From an archaeon (GTDB lineage: Archaea > Asgardarchaeota > Hermodarchaeia > Hermodarchaeales > Hermodarchaeaceae), in contig JABXGX010000253.1 of NCBI GenBank assembly GCA_016550405.1, positions 1-13,282 of the forward strand: a DNA stretch of 13,282 nucleotides, written 5' to 3'. The notes below the pieces were generated by a model. The model did not search any database, was not told the origin of the DNA, and was given only the letters and a program-made list of their open reading frames with translations. Numbering within the stretch: the stretch's first letter is position 1; each line of letters opens with the position of its first letter. This document shows positions 8,201 through 13,282 of this stretch, piece after piece. The position numbers were made by a program, and so were the translations under genes.

Positions 8201-10158
8201 TGATGAATGGTGGAGGATTACTTGTAATTGGTGACAATGCTCACTCCATTTTTACCTCTTTGACACAGTTTGCAGGAATTGACTGGGAAGCAGGAGGAAT
8301 CTCAGGCACTACAACAGATATAACACCCCATCCTGTCACAGAGGGCGTTGTGTCTGCATATTTCTCATCTCCTGTAAGTCGATTACTTGTTTCGGGTGAA
8401 GCTATCAGTCTAATCAGAAATTATGGCGAGACTTTGCTAGCCTCCTCAGAAGCTGGTGTGGGTCGTGTGCTAGGAATTGCTGATGAGAATACAATAAGAG
8501 ATAGCACAATTAGCAATGCAAATAATCGCTTACTAGCCATTAACATGGTCTCTTGGCTGGCCTTTCGCTACCCTCATGACGTGCTTGTCCAACTTGATTC
8601 GCCAAGTTATGCAAATCCTGGAGAAGTGATTCCTCTCAATATGACAGTATGGAATCGAGGCACTGAAAATGAAACGGCACTTACCCTTCAATTATTTATC
8701 AATGATTCCTTAACTGCTACTTTTCCAATCTCGGAATTAAACGCCGGATTATTCGTTAAAATAAATACGACTTGGGTAACAACTATTCTCGGAAATTATA
8801 ACATAACAGCTTATGTTATCCCCGTTCCATCCGAAAATGTCACTCGAAATAATAGGGACACCAGAATATTACTAATTCGAGAAATTCATGCCCACGTATT
8901 ATACGACATGACCCATGAAAACCAATTCCCTTCAAACTTCACAATCTTGTTTGAAGAACTCTTTGCTATCGGAATTGCTATCGATATCTTATATTCAGGA
9001 CCGATTGATATATCGATTCTAAGTGGTTATGACGGATTCATTAGTGTTACACCAATGCTCCCGTACACACCGTCTGAACTTTATGCTATTCAAACATATG
9101 TTGATACTGGCGGTGGTCTTCTAGTTGTTGGGGGCTGGTTTCCAATCATTTGCTCATCATTGACCTCTTTCGCTGGCATATCATTTGTATATGATTGGAA
9201 TGGCAGCATAGTTGATGATATTACACCTCATACAATCACTCACGGTGTGGGTTCATTATATTTTGAATTCCTTGGAACAACTCTTGAAGTTACTTCGCCA
9301 GCAATAGATCTAGCACGAACTCCAACTGATTCCATTGTATTGGCAGCTTATGAAGCGGCTGGAAGAGTTATCGGATTCGCCTCCGTTTTAGCGTTAACTG
9401 ACTACACAGTGGAGACAATGGATAATTTACGATTGGGTGTAAACATGGTTGAATGGATTATTGATGAGAATCTGGCACCCACAACACCCACATTGCATGC
9501 TATTGATAAAACCATTACACAACCAGAGTTCACCTCCACGTGGACCGAGTCAAGTGATTCAGATGGGTTTATCGTATCATATCAGCTACAATTAGCTGAA
9601 GATGATGTTTTTACGCAAATTCTCCAAATCCATACAACTCCTTATACAACACAGAATCTAACCGTGTCCAGCGATGGGACCTACTATCTCCGGGTGCGAT
9701 CACAGGATAATGAGTACCGCTATAGTCTATGGAGTAATATCGTATCAGTAAATGTTGAACTTGAAAACCTTGCTCCCTCATCTCCCATCCTGGATATTGT
9801 TTACAACAATGATGGTTCTGTTACATTATCTTGGTCAAGTGCAAGCGACGCTGATGGATATGTAGCTGGTTATTTACTTCAACAATCACGGCAATCGAGT
9901 TTCTTAGTAGTAATTGGTAATTGGAATGTGAATGGAACAACGATTATCATTGCGAATTTACCTGCAGGCATGAATTACTTCCGTGTGGCTGCAATCGACA
10001 ATGAAGGGGCCTTCAGTTCCTGGAGTAATTGTTGTGAAATGCTCATCCCGGGAATTCCAAGCGAAATAATTCTGATTGCAATCGCCATAGGGATAATTGC
10101 GGTTGTGTCATCAATTATTGTTCTCTGGCTTCGTAAGCGTTCTCAAATGAATGCGTGA
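2272..10158 (+). CDS. Giant membrane-anchored surface protein: C25 (gingipain-like) peptidase with CARDB and amidotransferase-like repeats
   Basis: The product is 2,628 residues from the TTG at 2272 (an in-frame TTG at 2266 adds two). An N-terminal signal peptide (about 1-34) is followed by a probable propeptide region (to about 300). The C25 peptidase domain (about 301-665) has an Asp-rich loop (403-416, DGDWDANGNDLFGE) like those of archaeal C25 proteins, His527 in FFDHGW and Cys562 in MACETAAF. These are placed like the gingipain catalytic dyad, with similar spacing. Then come Ig-like domains (675-855), an amidotransferase-like Rossmann domain (854-1088), two Ig or carboxypeptidase-regulatory-like domains (1088-1265), a second Rossmann domain (1265-1475), three CARDB plus Rossmann pairs (1478-1798, 1801-2097, 2100-2398) and two FN3 domains (2400-2590). 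A membrane helix (about 2597-2621) precedes a basic RKR tail. Many NxS/T sites suggest surface N-glycosylation. The substrate is unknown. A protease or adhesin outside the cell, anchored at its C-terminus, is my inference; the domain calls are by eye and the boundaries rough. Confidence 0.85.
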   Translation: MSKVWFKQLICLVAILLLVVPLLFVNSVPISVKGASQDPFVVPQNERSSNALVDEFSNVVSDFQESLDGPERDWYWQDNNGEWNDYRNWIESYRAAAEGIRHYQTHYSNSKDSGLSIEEHVNGNRLHVKVVVGSYNIITYAFDSGLHQALHIQGAEVSNTYGYPAIPFKNLLFSLPKGIHPVAFQIQRKQTETISGLSLVPGAAPLRLTSSHPTQDELYFDQSVYSDPAFFPTDFITFREVGMAGTIGVSVNLQFLQYNPVQKQSHLLVCIEFDVILSAPVSLHDLNSNPYKSWLNGDGQGYVVIAPAAFNSALTDFVKWKQDLRYDVSVTTLDHIYATYPGRDLAEQVRNFIKASYTDNGSLYFLLVGDCDIVPTREVWDPYLAGGLDNGTEPSDMYFECLDGDWDANGNDLFGETDDDVDFYSEVLVGRLPVQTVSEAQDVLSGIVQLESNPVPGSWMNDFLLIGPDCFGSGDGANMLEEELNQWFLYDSFFDVSRLYPTDGSLSNANVISKINSGIGIIDFFDHGWYGGWSAALDEENYGEVSGLLNGGKRPFTFAMACETAAFDAEYFEPTIGEAFFRNLNGGAVAYIGATRIAWAGYHAFDGLHNRFWRDFFGTALTERIVSPKLSLHAALHEMITTYSMSDPISRETIYQAIYFGDPTMQLYWKHNVTNTASQGETSQLVQLNGTCSLLFNETPISETVNVVVNDPIGRLVHNQTLVTDSQGRYTITFMANELAGNYTVSTTISQPFTHTTVNSFYVGNLSCAVSLDSSPIYHNLLDFSGTANKDGVCNASIITSDGNILTSTLLPIVGGTYSGALNITEFGWLQLFITVTNASEHGGTHAIFQVTRGDILVIADSNGGWGPDYPGGWADNNFGDSTNTADYLIALKEEYHVSIFRPRYDLVPTLTLLESFDVVIVSVGDNYGSPLIGFDSFLLDVLHSYHNAGGNLLLEGCYISATLSNSPYNLTLESFSHTTYQRTLANTGSLTLDNQLHTITAGLPTTIPLLDGLGTPYADVINPINGSERVSSYLGESPPGSAITALTSTPSYGGFVYFAFSIDAIENQNYRNLIIQNAIAYLIQPRLEASLSDDALQTGTTETITIDVHEAATGQLINDANVTFNGCGISSSNLTQPDGSCSISITPTSEGFIQITITKAGYLNFISIIIVYDIPMISIETNPSFLRKYDSQELTILATDYYEHFPLDNCFINITGCGVNNVGHTNSSGLGDFSVAPSYSGIISIYANLTGYINATSSIGVQIEVLVLPSVGTASPEYFCWDEINLNWQDYGGIPVFINYTAFPGTNSSFTLADIEAINPDTLILPHRYSPYTSSEIDAIITYTRAGHGLFATSYALYFHPTSLAPFFGLSQSLTFTSSSSVFQFDIIQSGHPLFNNLPDPFTHYFGMSTYPVGTAWDDSVLDGAAYLALDSSGTNFGAILAHRGMVYTSHCPELLSNRDDTQLVYNALAWTQCIIPEHDLRVVLDVPYFCKPDETININATVMNEGQNNETNLLLQLFIDEIEVASLSIPELANFTSQTLSYLWTPTIEALYNISAYVAPVPNEYDIVNNYQERLVNVVKGLVAILNADGSETPSYWMGGWGNNYSPIYSGLITEGFPVILITNMDILSGILVSVDIVILIDNCPSNDASALLRDWCLAGGAILTFDSSICFLNWAGILPPEAAGSNGYHTYWDYNSPSSGVVVDDSHPIMTGYSYGETIMGTGGDAQYFSTVMQGTSAGPYYSPLVKTAIGSDFDLIVAYEGGSSGAAVQIWDAHHWQTTTNQLLISNAVAWLMVKPDHDLSAGLITPQRAVPGELIPITAIVRNRGLNNETNVTFQLFIEGVLVDELFIPLLDEGEAQTISYDWTPLSEGSYNITSYVVPVPDEYTLVNNIVTRFVQVSIIQGYVLWDYIHGTDSITSYSIWQSDLLDLGCEIDTISTGTITSTLLSNYNVLICAQPTVSYTSSELTAIQSFVMNGGGLLVIGDNAHSIFTSLTQFAGIDWEAGGISGTTTDITPHPVTEGVVSAYFSSPVSRLLVSGEAISLIRNYGETLLASSEAGVGRVLGIADENTIRDSTISNANNRLLAINMVSWLAFRYPHDVLVQLDSPSYANPGEVIPLNMTVWNRGTENETALTLQLFINDSLTATFPISELNAGLFVKINTTWVTTILGNYNITAYVIPVPSENVTRNNRDTRILLIREIHAHVLYDMTHENQFPSNFTILFEELFAIGIAIDILYSGPIDISILSGYDGFISVTPMLPYTPSELYAIQTYVDTGGGLLVVGGWFPIICSSLTSFAGISFVYDWNGSIVDDITPHTITHGVGSLYFEFLGTTLEVTSPAIDLARTPTDSIVLAAYEAAGRVIGFASVLALTDYTVETMDNLRLGVNMVEWIIDENLAPTTPTLHAIDKTITQPEFTSTWTESSDSDGFIVSYQLQLAEDDVFTQILQIHTTPYTTQNLTVSSDGTYYLRVRSQDNEYRYSLWSNIVSVNVELENLAPSSPILDIVYNNDGSVTLSWSSASDADGYVAGYLLQQSRQSSFLVVIGNWNVNGTTIIIANLPAGMNYFRVAAIDNEGAFSSWSNCCEMLIPGIPSEIILIAIAIGIIAVVSSIIVLWLRKRSQMNA
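10139..10148 (+). repeat. GTTCTCAAAT direct repeat, copy 2
   Basis: This copy lies within the last codons of the giant gene. With the preceding C it is an 11-base match to copy 3, which lies 120 bases downstream. Confidence 0.4.
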
Positions 10159-10182
10159 GAAATTAGTCAAACGAAAATTAAG

Positions 10183-10213
10183 CTAGATTTTGACTAGAAC
10201 ATCGCAAATCTAG
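10183..10213 (+). terminator. Inverted repeat and T-tract after the giant gene, possible terminator
   Basis: Eight-base arms CTAGATTT (10183-10190) and AAATCTAG (10206-10213) are perfect reverse complements around a 15-base loop, 25 bases after the stop codon. The stem is AT-rich and weak. A T5 tract follows at 10268-10272, before the convergent methyltransferase gene ends at 10276. Archaeal terminators depend mainly on T-tracts, so either element could end the transcript. Nothing else is visible in the 117-base gap. Confidence 0.35.
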
Positions 10214-10258
10214 GGTTCACAAGACAAAATGCTCACTCTCTCGGTTGCTCACTGACTC

Positions 10259-10268
10259 GTTCTCAAAT
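10259..10268 (+). repeat. GTTCTCAAAT direct repeat, copy 3
   Basis: This is the third identical copy, between the giant gene and the end of the convergent methyltransferase gene. It runs into the T5 tract. Confidence 0.4.
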
Positions 10269-10275
10269 TTTTGTA

Positions 10276-11079
10276 TTAGTTCTCTGCTAAAACGCCAGGC
10301 TTTTCCATGATATAAACAACGGTATCAATTGGTGCCTTGATAATGTTTGGTGTTCCCATATGAAAGTCTGTAAACGCTCCGAATAGGCTATTCCAATATT
10401 CAAGTGGTTTGAAGACATAGGCAAAGAACAGGAGCCACGCAACCATTTTCCGGTTACGAATCAATTCCACGATGACGAACCGACCCCCCGGTTTTAGAAC
10501 CCGATTTACCTCATTGAGCGCTTTGATTTTCAACGCTTCTTCTTCGATTTCATGAAGAACCGACCCCATTGTAACTATGTCAAAAGACGCATCCTCAAAG
10601 GGTAATTCAGTAGCATCACCATGTTTGAACTCGGTTCGATCACCGACACCTTCTATACGGGCATTCTCAATGGGAATTTCGGACGAGCTCCAACTCACCC
10701 ATTCAAAAAGATCTATTCCAATTACTTGTCCCGTTGTTAGGCGCTTCGCAATGCTAATTGCGACACGACCTGTTCCGCATCCTACGTCCAGCACCTTTTC
10801 ATCGCCTCGAAGGGTTTTATCAAACTTGGTAACGGTACTCCACATCACTCCCTCATTATCTACATTGAACACAGATCTGGATAACCGGACATACGCTAGA
10901 CCTAGCCACAATCCAATACCAGCCAGAGGAATCCCAATCCCGAGTAAAAACCACTGGAAGGGTGGAGGAAACTGAAATGACAAAACTGCTAGAATTGCTC
11001 CGCCTACGCCCAAGATGCCTAGGGCGGCGAAGGGCCTGATGAAAAAATAGCCATATTTTGGTTTCTCGTTATCGGTCAT
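10276..11079 (-). CDS. Membrane-tethered class I SAM-dependent methyltransferase
   Basis: The protein has 267 residues and starts at ATG. Two hydrophobic segments (about 15-35 and 43-65) should hold it in the membrane, with the catalytic domain following. That domain shows the class I methyltransferase pattern: glycine-rich SAM motif DVGCGTG (98-104), acidic GIDL (121-124) ending the second strand, HGDATELPF (153-161), ASFDIVTMGSVLHEI (164-178) and RVLKPGGRFVIVE (193-205). This arrangement is that of Methyltransf_11/UbiE-like enzymes. A further hydrophobic stretch (212-224) may contact the membrane. The substrate cannot be read from sequence; the membrane tether suggests a lipid, quinone-like or membrane-protein substrate (inference). 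It is last in a minus-strand trio, 40 bases after the pseudo-GTPase gene. A weak GTGA lies before the ATG, so it probably depends on the upstream promoter. Confidence 0.8.
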   Translation of the reverse strand: MTDNEKPKYGYFFIRPFAALGILGVGGAILAVLSFQFPPPFQWFLLGIGIPLAGIGLWLGLAYVRLSRSVFNVDNEGVMWSTVTKFDKTLRGDEKVLDVGCGTGRVAISIAKRLTTGQVIGIDLFEWVSWSSSEIPIENARIEGVGDRTEFKHGDATELPFEDASFDIVTMGSVLHEIEEEALKIKALNEVNRVLKPGGRFVIVELIRNRKMVAWLLFFAYVFKPLEYWNSLFGAFTDFHMGTPNIIKAPIDTVVYIMEKPGVLAEN

Positions 11080-11119
11080 CTTTCACACATTTCGATTGTA
11101 TATGCTGTTACTACAATAA

Positions 11120-11917
11120 TCACTGTTTAGCGAAGCCTAGCATCAAGGGAACTAGCTCTTCTAATAATGGCTCCAATGTCGGACCTGTTGGATCCCGAGT
11201 TTCGTGATATAAAATATCTAATTGGTTTGCTACTGTTTGAGCCGCCCTTCGTGTCACCTTACGGCGTCCTCGGAGGCTTGCTTTATGGCCCACAAGCGCG
11301 ATGGGCACATCCCCATTAATATCTTTGATCAAATCATGCCACGATGGAATTGGCTCTAAAGCTTGCTTTTTTTGGACGCTGTATGCTAAAATAGTTCCAT
11401 GGGCTCCCCGATAATGAGTGAGAAAATATGGGATATGTGGTGGCAGAACATTCCAGGCTAAAACCCTAACCCGATTTTCTGTATTTTCATAATCGCGAAA
11501 AGATAAGCTAAGACCAAGGGTTGCTCGGTAATCTGTAGGGCTGATTTCGAATTGTGATCGTTCAAGTAGATTCGTAAGGTCGAGGTCTTTATCGGCTACT
11601 ATTAAGAGCTTGAGTCCAAATTCTTGACGAGATAAATCACCCATTAATGCGGTTTGAGAAGTAATAGTGTAACCACCAGGAAGCAGTTGCTTATCCTTGA
11701 GCCAGGCATGAAATTGAGTCGCCATTTCAGCTTCTTTCTGTTTAACAGGATCCTGAGAATCTCTCACTGCTATTTGGGGATCAGGAGTTTCTTCAGATTC
11801 ATCCACTATCCGGAGTTTCATATCGAACCGTGTAAGCCTGGATTGACAATGCGGACATTGACCTTGTTCGTCTGGTTCAACGGATTTTCCACAATACCAG
11901 CATTCTTCCGGAATAAT
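11120..11917 (-). CDS. Zinc-ribbon protein with degenerate Ras-like (pseudo-GTPase) domain, probable ATT start
   Basis: From an ATT at 11917 (or 11914) the protein is about 265 residues. Residues 6-24 form a C-x2-C-x11-C-x2-C zinc ribbon (CWYC...CPHC). A polar linker leads to a Ras-superfamily fold from about residue 100. The strand KLLIVADKDLDLTNLLERSQF aligns with the first strand, P-loop and helix of Rab/Ras proteins. TLGLSLSF fits the switch I region, VLAWNV then YRGAHGTILAYSV the third and fourth strands, DVPIALVGHKASL the G4 strand, and ILYHETRDPTG the G5 loop. The catalytic signatures are gone: the P-loop GKT is replaced by D-L-T (residues 113-115), DxxGQ by NVLPPH (156-161), NKxD by HKAS (211-214) and SAK by TRD. 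It should not bind or hydrolyse GTP in the usual way. The first ATG (11821) would discard the ribbon and has no ribosome site. The gene begins 16 bases after the radical SAM stop. A scaffold or adaptor role is inferred. Confidence 0.75.
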   Translation of the reverse strand: MIPEECWYCGKSVEPDEQGQCPHCQSRLTRFDMKLRIVDESEETPDPQIAVRDSQDPVKQKEAEMATQFHAWLKDKQLLPGGYTITSQTALMGDLSRQEFGLKLLIVADKDLDLTNLLERSQFEISPTDYRATLGLSLSFRDYENTENRVRVLAWNVLPPHIPYFLTHYRGAHGTILAYSVQKKQALEPIPSWHDLIKDINGDVPIALVGHKASLRGRRKVTRRAAQTVANQLDILYHETRDPTGPTLEPLLEELVPLMLGFAKQ

Positions 11918-11922
11918 CTCTT

Positions 11923-11927
11923 ACCTC
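11923..11927 (-). promoter_or_regulatory. Ribosome binding site supporting an ATT start
   Basis: On the minus strand GAGGT lies 5 bases before the ATT at 11917 and 8 bases before the ATT at 11914. An in-frame TAA (11923-11921) rules out any start further upstream, including the TTG two codons before it. No ATG, GTG or TTG lies between that stop and the first zinc-ribbon cysteine. The site overlaps the intergenic gap after the radical SAM stop codon. Confidence 0.55.
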
Positions 11928-11933
11928 AACCTT

Positions 11934-13205
11934 TCACTTGTTTGGGGTCTTTTTCTCTGTTGCGCATTGGGATAATTTGTCAAGCTCTTTATAGGTTCGC
12001 TGCTGAATCGGACTCTTTCCTTTGGATAATACTTCCTGGATTTCAAAGGCAACCGTTGAAGAAATTCCCAGTTGTTCTGCCAATGTACCTCGTTGAATGA
12101 GATCGATTAATTCGGTATCAGTTTTTTCAATTTGGATGGACGCTTCAAGAAACGGTTGCCAGGTTCTCCGTGGTTTTCCAAGAACCATGGATTGGTAAAA
12201 CACTAAATCAAGAAGCGCGTTAATTACCTTGATGTTACTCGAACATTCATCCGGCATCTTATGCCGTACTGATCGATCCGAAATTCCAACCTTCTTACAA
12301 ATTTGTCGTCCTTGAATCATCACATTGACCGGGAGTAGGTCTCTGATTGGATGACCGTAGGTATGGTTGTTCGCATAGATTTGTTGAAGTAAATCATAGG
12401 ATCGAGGAACTTGTCGTCGAACAACATTGAAGAAATAGTCTTTCTGTCGTCCAGGTTTGAGGGTCATCCCAGAAAATAGGATGAAATCGGCCTTAGCATT
12501 CTTCGCATCGTTCGCTAATCCTTCCATATTCTCAATGGTATCTCCAATTGTTGGAATGCACGGATAGGCATAAACGCCTCCGAATAATCCCGCGTTCCGA
12601 ATTTCTTTCAGTGCCGCAAATCTTTCCCAGGTTGCAGAGGACTTAGGTTCAAAAATTGCTTTTATCTCCTCATCATGCAACGTGATACTGAAACAGACGT
12701 TGACAAAGGCTTCGTTATGCATCTCCTTCAGCAAATCTAGATCCTGCAGAACCGCGGCTGATTTTGTCAAGATGAAAACCGGTAAGTGAAAATCATAAAG
12801 TGTTTCCAGTACCTGACGAGTGATTTGATACTCCTGTTCAGCTTGTTGATACGCGTCAGACACCCCTCCAGAAATTCCCACGATGATTTTCCGCGGGCCT
12901 TCATCGATTAATCGCGTTGCATCCTTATCATCGAGGAACCGGACGAGCGTGTCTGATTTCAAACGGCTTTTAGAACGAAACTTTGCTCGTTCCAATTCTT
13001 TTCGAAGAATCTGCGGGGCATTTTCTTTGATCCGAATATGGGTGTAGAAGTTGTCGATGCGATAATATTGACAGTTCCCATCGCAGTATACACATCCATG
13101 TTCACACCCTCGGTAGGAGTTCATGTGCCGGTGGCTGTGGAACCATGGGTCACCATAATGTAATCTGGACAACAGGGTTTTAGCCTGAATCCTCTCGTAT
13201 CGCAT
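11934..13205 (-). CDS. SPL-family radical SAM protein
   Basis: This 423-residue protein carries the radical SAM cluster motif CEHGCVYC (Cys34, Cys38, Cys41; CxxxCxxC) after MNSYRG, the form seen in the spore photoproduct lyase-like/Rv2578c group (COG1533). Other family marks are the N-terminal YERIQAKTLLSRLHYGDPWF (3-22), ISGGVSDAYQQAE (111-123), the LTKSA strand (146-150), EPKSSATWERFAALKEI (186-202) and the GMTLKPGRQ segment (246-254). The C-terminal 90 residues are mostly helical, charged and lineage-specific. The cluster should cleave SAM to a 5'-deoxyadenosyl radical. The substrate is unknown; most members are not true DNA photoproduct lyases. The ATG at 13205 keeps the conserved N-terminus. 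No clear ribosome site or TATA box lies in the 77 bases upstream, so it may belong to a longer operon or be leaderless. It is first of three tandem minus-strand genes here. Confidence 0.85.
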   Translation of the reverse strand: MRYERIQAKTLLSRLHYGDPWFHSHRHMNSYRGCEHGCVYCDGNCQYYRIDNFYTHIRIKENAPQILRKELERAKFRSKSRLKSDTLVRFLDDKDATRLIDEGPRKIIVGISGGVSDAYQQAEQEYQITRQVLETLYDFHLPVFILTKSAAVLQDLDLLKEMHNEAFVNVCFSITLHDEEIKAIFEPKSSATWERFAALKEIRNAGLFGGVYAYPCIPTIGDTIENMEGLANDAKNAKADFILFSGMTLKPGRQKDYFFNVVRRQVPRSYDLLQQIYANNHTYGHPIRDLLPVNVMIQGRQICKKVGISDRSVRHKMPDECSSNIKVINALLDLVFYQSMVLGKPRRTWQPFLEASIQIEKTDTELIDLIQRGTLAEQLGISSTVAFEIQEVLSKGKSPIQQRTYKELDKLSQCATEKKTPNK

Positions 13206-13282
13206 CGATTTTCAGGATTAGAATGGTAAGTAGCAACATTAACTTTGTTATCTAACAGCTGCGGGTCAGGTGTGGTGAAGTC

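Noticed and set aside
10577..10975. Plus-strand 132-codon frame within the methyltransferase gene.
   Set aside because: It is antisense to clear methyltransferase motifs, with no ribosome site and no recognisable content.
11654..12100. Plus-strand 148-codon frame spanning the junction of the pseudo-GTPase and radical SAM genes.
   Set aside because: It is antisense to both genes, including the zinc-ribbon codons, and rich in Phe/Leu/Arg as expected from a shadow frame.
13121..13282. An open minus-strand frame enters from the window edge and ends in a TGA that overlaps the ATG of radical SAM residue 28 (ATGA), resembling translational coupling from an upstream gene.
   Set aside because: The 27 residues before that internal ATG match the conserved N-terminus of the radical SAM family, so the real start is at 13205 and the other frame would overlap it by 85 bases. 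Its peptide resembles nothing I know.

Overview
The window looks archaeal, most likely from an Asgard archaeon (moderate confidence). The reasons are TATA-like boxes upstream of genes, frequent non-ATG starts (GTG, TTG and one probable ATT) next to GGTG/GAGG-type ribosome binding sites, a giant surface protein of a kind common in archaea, and a degenerate Ras-superfamily protein with eukaryote-like sequence features. I see no tRNA, rRNA, CRISPR array, transposase or phage gene.

Left part (1-2015): the 3' end of an AlkD-like DNA glycosylase gene, a small three-helix membrane protein on the opposite strand, a decayed nitroreductase N-terminus, and a full-length YcaQ/AlkX-type winged-helix DNA glycosylase on the minus strand. 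Two different alkyl or crosslink DNA glycosylase families thus lie within 2 kb of each other.

Middle (2016-10275): a divergent promoter region, then one 7.9 kb plus-strand gene. Its product is about 2,628 residues: signal peptide, gingipain-like C25 cysteine peptidase with an apparent His/Cys dyad, Ig-like domains, five glutamine-amidotransferase-like Rossmann domains (three of them alternating with CARDB domains), two fibronectin-III domains and a C-terminal membrane anchor. It is probably an exported, membrane-anchored protease or adhesin.

Right part (10276-13205): three minus-strand genes in tight tandem, probably one operon, transcribed in the order SPL-family radical SAM protein, zinc-ribbon Ras-like pseudo-GTPase, membrane-tethered class I methyltransferase. 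The pseudo-GTPase is the most unusual item. It keeps the Ras-like sequence framework but has lost the nucleotide-binding residues of all its G motifs. Its N-terminal zinc ribbon is read in frame only if translation starts at an ATT codon just downstream of a GAGGT site. The last 77 bases (13206-13282) lie upstream of the radical SAM gene, and I see no convincing gene or TATA box in them.
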